From: Ashinkailepas kermadecensis
Taxonomy: Eukaryota > Arthropoda > Thecostraca > Neolepadidae
Direction of reading: 5' to 3'
Length of the DNA: 64,000 nucleotides
NCBI GenBank assembly: GCA_034440615.1
Contig: JAOTOM010004676.1
Coordinates: 186,001 to 250,000 of the forward strand
Shown here: positions 9,889 to 22,540 of the stretch, piece by piece
Position numbering within the stretch: the stretch's first letter is position 1
Layout of the letters: each line of letters starts with the position of its first letter
Made by a program: the position numbers and the translations under genes
The notes under the pieces: generated by a model
The model's database searches: none
Seen by the model: the letters and a program-made list of their open reading frames with translations, nothing else
Told to the model about the DNA's origin: nothing

Positions 9889-10532
9889 TGACAGGGTTAG
9901 ATATCTATAAAAGTAGTCGAGTTTCGAATTAGAAGGCAGCTGATTTTATGCCGGTTTATTTGAGACCATTGGCAATGAATTCGCTAATGTAGAACATCTG
10001 ATATACAATTAAAAGGAATACAATGTGACAATTTGACACACAAGTCCTGGAATTGAGTGTAAAAATGACAGGGTTAGATATCTATAAGAGTAGTCGAGTA
10101 TGGCATCAGAAGGCAGCAGATTTTACGCCTGTTTATTTAAAACCATTGGAAATTAATTCGGTAATGTAGAACATCTGATATACAAAGTGATACAATGTGA
10201 TAATTTCGGAAACAAATTCTGGAATTGAGTGCAAAAGTGACAGGGTTAAACCTTCATAGAAGTTATTCAAGGTGATATAAAATGAAGCACGTTCGATTCT
10301 CGTTTAGTTAAGAACATTGAAAATTGTCAGGACGTCACACAGAAGATGTATGACACGTTTTTAGCACAAGATGTTGAGTGGCCAATTGCTCCCATTTCAC
10401 ATTAAGGGTAAAGTGACAGGGTGAAATGATTTGATAATAAAACGAACTACACATCATAACCGAGCTTGTTTCAATGTCGTTCAAATTGGACCATTGGAAA
10501 TTACTTGCACCTCGTCTAGAAACCAGAATATA
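9889..10532 (+). repeat. Degenerate tandem array, four units of about 175 bp
   Basis: The marker TGACAGGGTTAGATATCTAT or variants starts at 9889, 10066, 10238 and 10414, giving periods of 177, 172 and 176. Units share GTAGAACATCTGATATACAA and ACCATTGG-AAATTA segments and decay to the right. The period is close to a nucleosome repeat, as in many satellites. Confidence 0.8.
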
Positions 10533-10628
10533 GCATTAATCAAAGCAAGCCCACTCTGGTGGTGTTCCTTCACAAACCCACCACCAGAGCGGCGCCACCG
10601 GTATTATGTCCGCTTATGACGCCTAACG

Positions 10629-10790
10629 GCCCTTTTCTAAACCCATGTTGAGTATCTTGAATCAATCTGTTTCCTTCCAGAAAACTAACTATTCTATCCT
10701 TGATAATTGATTCAAGTGCCTTGCAGACTAGGGATGTGAGACTTACCGGCCTATAGTTTTAAACTTCCTTCTTTCTCTTGAAAATAGTAA
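10629..10790 (-). pseudogene. LINE reverse transcriptase, N-terminal motif (other half of 7128-7588)
   Basis: Minus-strand translation gives NYRPVSLTSLVCKALESIIK, then FLEGNRLIQDTQHGFRKG, the first conserved blocks of a CR1/L2-type reverse transcriptase. A frameshift or gap precedes NYRP near 10758. The piece ends exactly where the 3-kb insertion begins. Confidence 0.8.
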
Positions 10791-10794
10791 CTAT

Positions 10795-12170
<1,376 letters not shown>

Positions 12171-13090
12171 CACGTCCCACGTGGCTGAAAGTACGCGTGA
12201 ACTACTAAGGTAAAGCTCACATGCCGAATCGCCAGCCGTAATTGCATTGACGACGCCACAGTAACATAACCATAAATGACCGGAAGCTAATTTTCTGTTC
12301 AGGTATCTTCCATATTCATGTAGGGTTCTTCGATGTTCCAGCCTCCCTTCTGTATTAATTCCAGAGTTATTTAGGAAAACCATGGGATAACAATTGTCTC
12401 CTCCCCCGCCTAGGATTCCAATGTTCGTACCAACGATTGTCGTCCGTCTATACGAGCTAGGCTTCTCAGAGTCCCACAGTCGCGTGCTGATTAGCTTTTG
12501 GTTAATTCCGAAAACACGTGATGGGTAATGTGCTCGACAGCGAAAACGGACGGCTGTAAACACCAGCAAAAGTCACACCTTCGCGTTTATGTCCAAGTAT
12601 AATATAACTGGCGAAACCGGGCGAGGGGCTTAATATTCGTGCGAAGATTCTAGATTACCGTCGCTAATTCCTGCATTGGGATGGCTTCAGTGATATTCGG
12701 ACCATTGTGTTACATTTACCTTTGTCGGCAGCATGTGATCTCAGTACCTGTTCTTCACAGGCTATATGCTGCCGCTGCTCGTGACCATTACATAACCGGA
12801 TGTTGGTGATCGGCCTGCCATACCGAGGATGGACGACGGCCGCGTGCTGACGTCGGCACTGACGGCCTGTGCTGTGCGTCAGACGCTAATCAGGAAGGCC
12901 CGGTCTCGTTTATGCTACTGATGTACCGCGATTTAATAAGATATACAAATGGTATTTTGTTCTATGTAGAACATGTTTTTCTGAGTCTGAACGGTCTGAA
13001 CGGTCTGAACGGTCTAGATTGTCTGAACAATGTGTGGGAGAGGTATTCACTCGTTTACTCTCTTCCCGCGCTGCCCACCCCTTAGGTCCC
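12171..13090 (+). repeat. 0.9-kb dispersed repeat R2, copy A
   Basis: Closely related, in reverse orientation, to 27668-28612. Shared blocks include GCGTGAACTACTAAGGT, CCATGGGATAACAA, the run around GACTGTGGGACTC, GCATGTGATCTC, GTACCGCGATTTAA and GGTATTCAC. A 10-bp unit (CGGTCTGAA with variants) is repeated near 12990-13020. Both copies have a (TA)n/(TG)n tract on the same end, so the microsatellite appears to belong to the element. Class unknown; no domain recognised. Confidence 0.75.
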
Positions 13091-14296
13091 CGTAGCTTAT
13101 TCCACATGGTCAGTTGGCAGGAGAGAACATAACCCCACCCCACCCCCGGGGGCCACGGGTGCCTACTGCCATAGGATCAATTGGCAGGAGGGAACATCAT
13201 AACCGGGCGAAAGCCACAAGGGGAACTCTCTTTTGGTTTTCTCATGCCCAGCTAATGCCGCGAATGAAATACGTCAGCCCGTATATATCCGTCCGCAGCG
13301 AAATTGCCAATAATATCTCACATTGCTTGCGACATGAAGCTCTACTGCTCTGATTAACATATTGATGTTATTACTACTGATCATGTGCGATACAATCATG
13401 ACCGAAGATCTTCCATGAAACTGGGGAGGTCCATCCCATCTCGACCCACCTGGAATATCCAGCCATGTCTAGAATGAACCCTTCTCAGAGGCTGGGTTAA
13501 GCTCGGTCATCAGAGGGCTGAACTTATTGAGTGTCTGGTGCACTCTGGACCGGTTATCTGTTACATGTCGCGGAATTGACTGGGAGCGATACTTCGACTT
13601 CCAGTTAATTTGATCATTGAACTGTCACTGATGACGGTGTCCCTCACCCTTCCTGTTCAATCCATTCGGAGTCGTCCTTGGACCGTGCACATTCCCTCTT
13701 GTCCCTCTTGCTCACTTTCCCCTCCCTCCGGCTTCCTTTGATGACTGGTGGGGAGCGGGGAACGATTAGCGAATGGAGCATGCCTCAGTAAGTCTGACCG
13801 GCTAGCGGCGGTCAGCACGCTGACAATCTCTCCGCGTATAACCGGAGGCTGGCCGCATGCCGTTGCTGCGATTTTGACGATTTAGTGATAGGGAGAGCGG
13901 GTTAATTGTAGCAATTTCTACATTCTTCCAGAGGAAAATTAAGTTGTCACTAATTCTGCTCAGCAAAAATATATATAATGGGCTCCATTGAGAAAACATA
14001 GTGGTCTAACCCGGACTTGTTCAGGGAAATGGAGGAAGGTGGGACCATTCCAAAACGCTTGCCCTTCGCCTGACCCGAACCATCTGGCATTATAGTATCA
14101 TTATCATCATCACGTCGCCGCCGACTCAAAATGGTCCCTTTGAGCCCGGGGAGTAGGATCGTAAGATCAGTAGGAGGGCTCAGCCCTGGGTCAGTCAACC
14201 TAGTGTACCCCCAAATGCCAATATCTGGCCAGATTTGGACCACTTTATTTTGCCATCTAGGGAAAAAGCATTAATTTGTAACCGATGCGAATGTAC
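13091..14296. other. Unassigned stretch
   Basis: No credible gene. A short direct repeat (TTGGCAGGAG-GAACAT) occurs at about 13105-13130 and 13170-13195. Otherwise I see nothing. Confidence 0.4.
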
Positions 14297-14430
14297 GTCA
14301 AGGATCCTGATAACTTCGAGGGGGGGGGGGAGGAGGGTGCACTCAAAACTTTCCGGAGTGACGCCTTTCCCGGCCGAAGGGGCGCCATCTTTCATGGGGC
14401 ACATGCCCCCAGTATCCCTTGTAGTAGATA
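14297..14430 (+). mobile_element. Fragment of the small hAT-like family seen at 62164
   Basis: AGGATCCTGATAACTT, a G run, GAGGGTGCACTC, then GGGGCGCCATCTTT and CATGGGGCACATG match in order the reverse complement of the element at 62164-62498. Ends are eroded. Confidence 0.45.
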
Positions 14431-14649
14431 CAATACAATACCCGCCCATGTTCTCAGCGGAATATGACCCTAGATGTAACGGATACGTGGAAATTCAAGA
14501 ATTGCATAATTTAAAGTGGCGGGTAGGGATTACGCCATTTATGCACATACACCCACGCACCCACACATGTGTACATGTATACATTTGTTTCCCCCTAAAT
14601 CTTTAGCGGAGGCAAAGTGCCATCTGCTAGAGATTGCACACATGTATAC

Positions 14650-14776
<127 letters not shown>

Positions 14777-14849
14777 TTGCTGCTTTCGTGCGAAGGTCGA
14801 GGCTGTTTCTCACTTGCCGAAGAATGCGCGGGCCATGGCATCTTGCAAT

Positions 14850-15114
14850 AACATGAAATAATATTTTTCGCCCAAAGCGTAGTTGTAGGATAAACCTGAT
14901 GGGGAATAGATCTATATATACCATGAGATCTCCATTAGAACTATATTGTTCGAACTCAACGTTTTGTTACATTGCGTAACATCTTCAGGAGCAAAACAGT
15001 AAAACAATGGCGATATGAAAACACAGAGTTACACATCATTCATACAGTGACTGAAAACACACGTAGGCAAGACGAAGCACAATCCGTTTCATTTATCAAT
15101 CCCTCCCGCCGGCT
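14850..15114 (-). mobile_element. 3' untranslated end of a Penelope-like element, with hammerhead-like motif
   Basis: Continues the minus-strand coding remnant at 15115-15716. At 14961-14990 (minus) CCTGAAGATGTTAC-GCAAT-GTAAC is followed by AAAACGTTG; the sister copy at 15854 keeps GAAACGTTG. About 260 bp are repeated in opposite orientation at 15730-15994. Confidence 0.7.
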
Positions 15115-15716
15115 AAAACCTATTGTACGCGTTTTAGCGGAAAAGATGATGCCATAGTATTTAGGCTGGGCCGCTGTTTATGTATGTACAAAGACTCCAT
15201 AATACGGAGGTCGAGGATCGAATTACACCGGGACAAGATTGAAAAGTCGTCAATGAAGAAGTGTGCATCGCACACAAAAGATTGTTCTATGACTGGTGAC
15301 GAGTCGGGGTTACAGAGGATCCGCTGAGTGCGATCTGATCTCCCTAAATGCTGTTTACCCTACAGTATAGACTACGCAGAGTAGGCTCCACGTACGATTC
15401 CTCATACGAGGCCCGACAGAAGCGATATACTACTGAGGATAAACAACATTTAGGAATCCTGTCCATATATCGGAAAAAGGGAGCCTATTGTGAAATAATT
15501 CACTAAGATGATCTTGGGGTCCATGTAAGGGTAAAAGTTCCACAGTAATCGAATAAGTTCAAACCTCAGATTATCAGACTGCTGTCCGAAAAAAGGAAGA
15601 ACAAAGTACTTGAGCAGCTTTGGAACTATAGATATGAGAGTTTTCCTAATGAACTTGGAGTCCGGAAACTTTTTAATGTAAAAGTTTATGATGCGCGTTG
15701 GGAAAGCATTACACAA
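15115..15716 (-). pseudogene. Penelope-like element: end of reverse transcriptase and degraded GIY-YIG nuclease
   Basis: The first 88 codons (15716 to 15450) are open. LPFFGQQSDNLRFELIRLL and ILVNYFTIGSLFP are typical of the region between the reverse transcriptase and the endonuclease in Penelope-like elements. Next, SSVVYRF and SYVEPTLRSLYCRV are a decayed GIY-YIG core with the Gly of the YxG half mutated. Further down, a segment equivalent to LESLYIHKxRPxLN is readable only with frameshifts. At least three stops follow. The element is truncated at its 5' end, where an inverted copy of its own 3' end is joined. Confidence 0.7.
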
Positions 15717-15729
15717 AAAAAAATTTTGA

Positions 15730-15994
15730 GAGGAGGTAGGGATTGATAAATGAAACGGATCGTGCTACGTTTTGCATCCGTGTGTTTTCAGTCACTGTAT
15801 GAATGATGTGTAGCTTTGTGTTTTTGTATCGCCATTTTTTATATTGTTTTGTTCCTGAAGATGTTACGCAATGTAACGAAACGTTGAGTTCGAACAACAT
15901 AGTTCTAATGGGGATCTCAAGATCTATGTAGCTTTATTGGCCATCAGGTTTATCCTATAACTACGCTTTGGGCGAAAGCATTATTTCATGTTAT
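15730..15994 (+). mobile_element. Inverted copy of the same Penelope-like 3' end
   Basis: Plus-strand copy of the 265-bp end at 14850-15114, from GATTGATAAATGAAACGGAT to CATTATTTCATGTTATT, then (TA)n. It carries CTGAAGA (15855-15861), the hairpin GTTAC/GTAAC and GAAA (15878-15881). The arrangement resembles the inverted or partial tandem copies known at Penelope-like element 5' ends. Confidence 0.75.
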
Positions 15995-16011
15995 TATATA
16001 TATATATACAT

Positions 16012-16054
<43 letters not shown>

Positions 16055-16058
16055 CAAA

Positions 16059-16138
<80 letters not shown>

Positions 16139-16140
16139 TA
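15995..16140. repeat. (TA)n microsatellite
   Basis: TA tract with a few CA and AA interruptions, directly after the Penelope-like end. Confidence 0.95.
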
Positions 16141-16449
16141 TTAGGGCGTTTCACTTTATGTGGGGAAATTTTCAAACGCGACTTTTTCCACGAGATCATC
16201 AATCGTTTGATGACACTTGACGAGGAAACTCCAAATATAAAACTTCATTCGAATCGAAGAACATTTAGAACAATATCGAAGAACCGCAATTGCGTCAAAG
16301 TTTCTCCTATATAACAGACTGGTACTTCGTTCGAATATCTGCGTCGACATTTCACAAAACTGTTTTTCACTACAATTTAGGGTATTTTTGGAACATTTGA
16401 AACGTCGGACGTCTAAATAATCTAGAGAGCTACTCTTTATGACATAATT
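16141..16449. other. Unassigned AT-rich stretch
   Basis: Nothing recognised. Confidence 0.4.
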
Positions 16450-16695
16450 CATGTAACCCGCAACTTGGCTGCCTTGATCGCCAAGTACGAGACCATCATG
16501 AGGTCCAAAAGCGCAAGTCGGAGGTCGTACACATGAGGTCTTGTGTACGCCGCCCTCCTGGAGGGAGAGTCGTCGAAGCTATTCAACATCTCCCGTCACG
16601 ATGCGTTGAAGATGATCACAATTGAGAAGTACCGTGTGTTCCTCGTCGACCAACGGGGAGGGCAAAAGATGGTGACACTCCCCTCCCATAATGTA
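16450..16695 (+). pseudogene. Unrecognised decayed coding-like segment
   Basis: A GC-richer island whose plus-strand frame reads NLAALIAKYETIMRSKS, a TGA at about 16535, then AALLEGESSKLFNISRHD and MITIEKYRVFLVDQRGG. The amino-acid make-up is protein-like and the base composition differs from the AT-rich flanks. I recognise no family. It could be an exon-like scrap of a mobile element. No start or end is defined. Confidence 0.25.
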
Positions 16696-17079
16696 CGTAT
16701 CTAAATTACTTGTCACACTTTGTTACGCGTTTCTACGTTGCTCAGTGCACAAATGAAGACAGGAATCTGTCGGAAAACGGAAACATTCCTCAGCAGTTCG
16801 AATTTCGTGTCAACGTCTCGCAGAAAGGGACCTCGAATAATCGTATGAGGATGTATTTAGTCAAATTAAGCGGTCCATCTTGACTAACAACATGTTGTTC
16901 CACTATATTTTGTTATCTGAAGTCTCAGAAGTTCCAAAAAAGCACACTTAATTGCAGCGCAAAAACACCTTTGTGAAATTTCTAGACGTCGAGATTCGAA
17001 CGACGTGCCGGCCCATTATAATTGCAACCATTTTTTTTTTTTAAACACGCATATATACATACATATACCTATGCATGCA

Positions 17080-17135
<56 letters not shown>

Positions 17136-17212
17136 ATATATATATTTGTACTAGTTAAGATGGAATGACAACTTGTTAAAACACAGAACAAGGGGAGCAT
17201 ACCGCGTTAATA
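16696..17212. other. Unassigned stretch with (TA)n tract at 17082-17147
   Basis: AT-rich, no gene. It ends in a TA microsatellite preceded by CATACATATACCTATGCATG. Confidence 0.6.
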
Positions 17213-18196
17213 AAATGCGGTCAACACAAATATTAACGCGGTACATCCATCGATCCAATTCACGTTAGAAAAGGAAAAAGAAAAAGATAATGAGGCTGAG
17301 ATTCCTTTCTTGGACACCCTGATCAAACGCTGTGACAGCAGATGCACATTTTCAGTGTACAGAAAGCCCACTAACAAAAAAGATATTTTGCACTACTTCT
17401 CGGGTCACAGCCATGAAACAAAAACGGGGGTCCTAATGGGCTTTTTCTTAAGGGCTCATAGAATATGCAGTTCTGAGTGCCTAGCAGAAAAATTTATTTT
17501 CATCAAGGAGTCTTTCAAGTTGCTGAAATATCCAGAGGGTCTGATAGAGAAGTTGCGCCAAAAAGCGAAAAAAAAGTGATGTGCACGACAAAGGCCAAGC
17601 AACGAGTTTTGACGAAAAGGTGCATATCAATACCGGAAACACAGGGAGCAGTCACCATCTCCCGATTCACAAAAGACAAAATCAACATCAGTCTCTCAGC
17701 AAGGGTCAAAATCAAAGACATAATCAAGAAAGGGGTCCGCAACGTGAACGAAAAAAGCATAGTCTACAAAATTCCTTGCGCGGGAGAATGTGGAAAAAGT
17801 TACTATGGGGAAACGGGACGGGGGATAGGGGCTAGAATTAGGGAACATCGTTCAGACCTCAGATACCATAGAATTTCTAATGCTATGGTGGTGCATGTTG
17901 ATGAAGAAGACCATCTCCCAAATTGGACAGAAGCATCTGTTCTTAGTGGTGGACTTGGGAAGAGGTGTCGGAAGACAGTGGAATCCGCGTATATTGCCAC
18001 ACGTGAGAATATCAATGGTGTTTCTGGTAGTTTCAAAATTGCAAGTGTTGTAGCGGAACTGATTGTGGAACATATTGAAAAGGATAGGTTAAACATCACT
18101 GTCGTACTTATTTGGTCGTTTCCAATGTACTGTTTTCACTGTATCGTTCATTCAGTGTCAACACATGTGAAGTGCTTTATGATTGATGTCTCGTGA
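17213..18196 (+). pseudogene. Penelope-like element: 3' part of reverse transcriptase plus GIY-YIG nuclease, one frameshift
   Basis: The first open stretch (about 17213-17579) reads VHPSIQFTLE, EIPFLDTLIKR, FSVYRKPTNKKDILHYFSGH and RAHRICSSECLAEKF, the thumb-side end of a Penelope-like reverse transcriptase. The second frame runs to 18196 with SIVYKIPC, ECGKSYYGETGRG and IGARIREHRSDLR (a GIY-YIG nuclease with its conserved Arg), then VHVDEEDHLPNW and KTVESAYIATRENIN with a conserved Glu. The switch of frame falls at an A run near 17570, so one lost or gained A explains it. Polymerase and nuclease act together in target-primed insertion. The 5' half of the element is missing. It is of a different subfamily from the copy at 15115. 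Confidence 0.85.
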
Positions 18197-18399
18197 CCTG
18201 TGTTCGAATTGGGAAGGAAGTGAGGGGAAAAAATAAAGGGAAACAAGAAGAAGAGGAGAACTGAAAAAAGAAGAAAACAAAAGAAGAAAAAGACGACAAG
18301 TGCTAAATACTCCCATGCCTGTAAATTGTTCATAGCTTGAGAAAGGCGTGAGCCGAAACGTTGTGAATAAAGCTATGCTCCCATTGTTCTGTGTTTTAG
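18197..18399 (+). mobile_element. 3' untranslated end of the Penelope-like element
   Basis: Purine-rich segment, then CTTGAGAAAGGC-GTGA-GCCGAAACGTTG at 18336-18364 and GAATAAAG, and a (TA)n tract at 18400-18429. The motif has the plan of a hammerhead core with the catalytic G8 position changed (TGAGAA instead of TGANGA). Confidence 0.7.
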
Positions 18400-18429
18400 C
18401 ATATATATATATATATATACATATGTGTA
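18400..18429. repeat. Short (TA)n tract
   Basis: TA run ending CATATGTGTA. It is the left flank of the stacked hAT-like elements. Confidence 0.9.
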
Positions 18430-19481
18430 CAGGGGCGTCGATTTGTATCCTTTTGCGGGGGCCATGGCCGCCCCCATGCTGATCTTGGCCCCCCAATGTT
18501 GATTTGGGCCCCCCAATAACCCATGCTATTTTTATGCTGATAAAAAGCTAAAGGAAAAAAAAGAAGAAAAACACTGTGTTAGGTGCATAGAAAACTTAGT
18601 TGATGTTAACCAGCACATTTTGTACTGAAAAAGAACAGATTTGGATTAGATAGTGGACTGAGTATCCAACTTTTGCTACACAATTCAAAATTATGTGCAA
18701 AAAACAAAATAGCTAGATTTCCCTCCACTGTGCAAGGAAAACTTACGACATAAAATGTTCAGATTCGCTGATGATGCATTTTAAACCAGATTGTCTTTTT
18801 TTTAATGTTAAGCCACAAAACAACAATTGGATTGTCATACTGATGTTCGTACACACCACCAATGGCAAAACCACACACATGTGAGCTTAAACAGGAAAAA
18901 ATCCATTTTTTATTTCCAGTCATTGTCAAACTTGCATTGTCCAGTGAACAGCAGACAATCATCCTTGAGATTGTGGATATGCAAACTATAATTATCTTCA
19001 GCAGCCCACCTATCACACCATCAGCTTGATATTTACCTAGGTACCTACCTAAATTCCCAATGACAATGCATAAATTCAATATTGATATGGGGAAAACTAG
19101 AGCCATGTGTGGGCAAATCTGCCAGCTTATGATACCATGACAGAGAAAAGTCAGCAAGAAGCTGCATGGCCACTGCAATATAATTGGTATTCCTAAAAGA
19201 ATAAAAAAGAAAGCTATGGCTCACATGACTTTTAAGCAAACCTTAGTCATCCACGACCAATGCTATACAAGAGAAATAGCCTTGACAAGCCCAATGTCTC
19301 GTACACCGCAAAAACACCATTATTAAACGCCGCAAAAATACCATTATTTTAAAAGGTACACCAAAGTCGCATTCAAACCTTGATGACGTCACAGGTTTTT
19401 ATTCGTATATTGCAGAAATTGGTAGCATCAGGCAAGTTTCAATTTAACTGCATGGGGGAGTGACTTTTTCAGGCGTACCGG
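18430..19481 (+). mobile_element. hAT-like family H1, copy 1
   Basis: Starts CAGGGGCGTCGATTTGTATC, a hAT-style terminus (CAGRG), followed by a GGGGGCCATGG-type C/G-rich block, then about 1 kb without coding potential ending in CATCAGGCAAGTTTCAATTT and GGCGTACCGG. Its right end is replaced by the start of copy 2. An internal ATATTTACCTAGGTACC segment is shared with copies 3 and 4. Confidence 0.65.
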
Positions 19482-19912
19482 CAGGGGCTTCGATTTGTAT
19501 CCTTTTGTGGGGGCCGTGGCCCCACCAATGTTGATCTTGGCCCCCCCAATGTTGATTTGGGCCCCCCAATAACCTATGCTATTTTATGCTGATAAGAAAG
19601 CTAAGGGGAAAAAATGAAAAACACCATGCTAGGTAAGTAGAAACATTGATGTTAACCAGCACATCTTGTACTGAAAAGAAACAGATTTGGATTAGATGGT
19701 GGACTGACCCTCCACTTTTTGCTGAAAAATGCAAAATTGTGTGCAAAAACAAACAAAATAGCTGAAATTCCCTCGACTGTGGAAGTACAGCTTACATCAT
19801 AAAATGTCGAGATTAGCGATGCTGATGCATTTTAAACCAGATTTTCTGAAAGAAAATTTGCTAGGCAACTAAACACCAATTGCATGGTCATACTGATGTT
19901 TGTACACACCAG
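19482..19912 (+). mobile_element. hAT-like family H1, copy 2 (truncated)
   Basis: The same start (CAGGGGCTTCGATTTGTAT) and body as copy 1, ending at GTACACACC, where copy 3 begins. It is probably interrupted or replaced by copy 3. Confidence 0.65.
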
Positions 19913-21192
19913 CAGGGGTGTCGATTTGTATCCTTTTGTGGGGGCCATGGCCCCACCAATGTTGATCTTGGCCCCCCCAATGTTGATTTGGGCCCTGCCC
20001 TCAATAACCTATGCTATTTTTATGCTGATAAAAAAGTGAAAGGAAAAAAAGAAGAAAAAAAGACTGCTAGGTACATAGAAAATGTAGTTGATGTTAACCA
20101 GCACATTTTGTACTGGAAGGAAACAGATTTGGATTACATAGTGGGCTGACTCTCCACCTTTTGCTATGAAATTCAAAATTGAGTGGAAAAAAATAGCTGG
20201 ATTTCCCTCCCCTGTGGAAGGACAACTTACGTCATAAAATGTTAAGAATAGCTGATGCTAATGCATTTGAAACCAGATTGTTCAACAACAAAAAAAGTGT
20301 TCAGCCACAAAACAACAATTGCATTGTCATACTGATGTTTGTATACACCACCAATGGCAAAACCACATGCATATGGAGCTTGAATAAGGTTCATTCCATT
20401 CTCACTTTCCAGTCATTGTCAAACTTGCATACCAGTGAGTGAACCAGTGAACAACAATCACAGTTATCATTGAGATTGTGGGTATACAAACTAGAATTAT
20501 CTTCAACAGCCCACCCATCACACCATCAGCTTGATATTTACCTGGTGCCTACCTAGGTACCTACATGCCCAGTGACAATGTGGATATTCTTTTACTTTCC
20601 GCCATAGCGTTGTTTACACTAGATATGTAACCGAATGTGCCGCATATCGGCAGGAAATGTCGCACTGTTCAAATATACCACTGGATATGGATGCAACGTT
20701 TTGATGACGTCACAAACAGTCACAGTGATACGACTTATTCGCCCATCGGGAAACCGGACGATGTTGCAACATTACATATGACTCAGTGCAGCGTGAAACT
20801 GCCATGAGACCATCGCAGTGGCTTCAGATCATCAGTACCTCTTCAAATAGATCCATATGCATGCATTCAATTTTGATATGGGGAATCCAAGTCTCAAACT
20901 GAACCAACGAGAGCCATGTGTGAGCCAATCTGCCAGCTTATGACACCATGAAAGACAAAACTCAGCAATAAGCTGCATGGACACTGCATTATAATTGATA
21001 TTCCTGAGCAATATGTACTAAGTTATGGCGCACATGACTTCCAAAGCAAACCTTAGAAGGTACACAAAAGTTAGCCTTCAAGCCTTGGTGACGTCACAGC
21101 TTTTTCCTCATATATTGCAGAAATTGGTAGCATCAGGCATGTTTCAATTTCGCTGCGCATGGGGGGGAGAGTGATTTTTTAGGCGTGCCGGA
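19913..21192 (+). mobile_element. hAT-like family H1, copy 3
   Basis: Starts CAGGGGTGTCGATTTGTAT. Compared with copies 1 and 4 it carries about 285 extra bases (about 20580-20865, from TGGATATTC to CATATGCATG) inside the ACAATG...ATTGATATGGGG segment. It ends near GGCGTGCCGG; sequence to 21513 is unassigned. Confidence 0.65.
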
Positions 21193-21513
21193 CCATAAAG
21201 GTCATTTGCGCCGCCTCTAAAGCGAGTACGTTACATGCCTGTCTATAATAGCGAGTGTTTGCTATCAAGGTGCAGGCAGGTGAACATTTACGTTAAGGGA
21301 ATTTTACGTTATAGTTTGTGTGATATTTTAGGTGCTGAAGGCGGGGGCTGATATGGGGACATGTCTAAATGGTTTTAATTTTACTTTGCTCCTCCACAAA
21401 ATAATTTGTAGTTTTGGTGGGGGTGGGGCTGCGCATGCGACGTGCGAAGTTTATGCATTGCCCATATAGTTTTGCACGTTACATTATTTTTTCTCGACAA
21501 AATGGAGGACTAC

Positions 21514-22540
21514 CAGGGGGGTCGATTTGTATCCTTTGTGGGGATCATGGCCCCACCAATGTTGATCTTGGCCCCCGCAATGTTCATTTGGGCCCCCCCA
21601 ATAACCTATGCTATTTTATGCTGATAAGAAAGCTAAAGGGAAAAAATGAAAAATATCATGCTAACTAGAAAGATTGATGTTAACCAGCACATTTTGTACT
21701 GAATAGAAACAGATTTGGATTAGATAGTGGACTGACTCTCCACCTTTTGCTGAAAAATGAAAATTGTGTGCAAAAAACAAACAAAATAGCAGTATTTCCC
21801 TCCACTGTGGAAGTACAGCTTACATCATAAAATGTTGAAATAAGCAATGCTAATGCATTTTAAACCAGATTGTCTGAAGAAAAAAATCCGCTAAGCAACT
21901 AAACAACAATTGCATGGTCATACTGATGTTGGTACACACCACCAATGGCAAAACCACATGCATATGGAGCTTGAACATCATTAATTCCATTCTCAATTTC
22001 CAGTCATTGTCAAACTTGCATGCAAATCATGGTTATCATTGATATTGTGGATATACAAACTATAATTATATTCAGCAACCTACCCATCACACCATCAGCT
22101 TGATATTTACCAAGGTACCTACCTACCTACATACCCAATGACAATGTGCATTGATATTGATATGGGGCTACCCAATCTCAAACTGAACCAACAAAAGCCA
22201 CGTTTGAGCCAATCTGCCAGCCTATGAAAACACGAGAGCAAAGTCAGCAAGAAGCCGTATAGACACCTCATTATAATTGATATTCCTGAAGAAAACAATG
22301 GTTAGTAAGCTATTGCCACACATGACTTCCTAGACAGACCCTAAAGAGTCATACAAGACCAGTGTCTGGTAGCGGCCAAGGCCTGTAGCGGCATTAAATC
22401 CCCCCCCCCACGATACTATTACCTTAGAAGGTACACCAAAATTCGCCTTCAATATTTGGTGACGTCATAGCTTTTTTCTCTTATATTGCAGATATTGGTA
22501 GCATCAGGCGTGTTTCAATTTCACTGCGCATGAGAGAGTT
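21514..22540 (+). mobile_element. hAT-like family H1, copy 4
   Basis: Starts CAGGGGGGTCGATTTGTAT. Same internal blocks as copies 1 and 3, with a C run at 22390-22399, ending near GCATCAGGCGTGTTTCAATT. The right terminus is not found. Confidence 0.65.

Larger units (their letters stand above)
7589..10628. mobile_element. About 3-kb insertion splitting a LINE reverse transcriptase
   Basis: The protein reading stops after HGFRKG at 10629 and resumes with SCLTN at 7588, which are adjacent in intact enzymes of this type. The segment between is therefore inserted. Its ends share an imperfect inverted motif: GTGAGGC then GCGGACAT at about 7589-7622, and on the other strand GTTAGGC then GCGGACAT at about 10628-10600. 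No transposase is visible. Inside lie a repeat family (8351-8670 and 9578-9885), the TTAA element (8675-9573) and a tandem array (9889-10532). The target duplication is unresolved. Confidence 0.6.
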
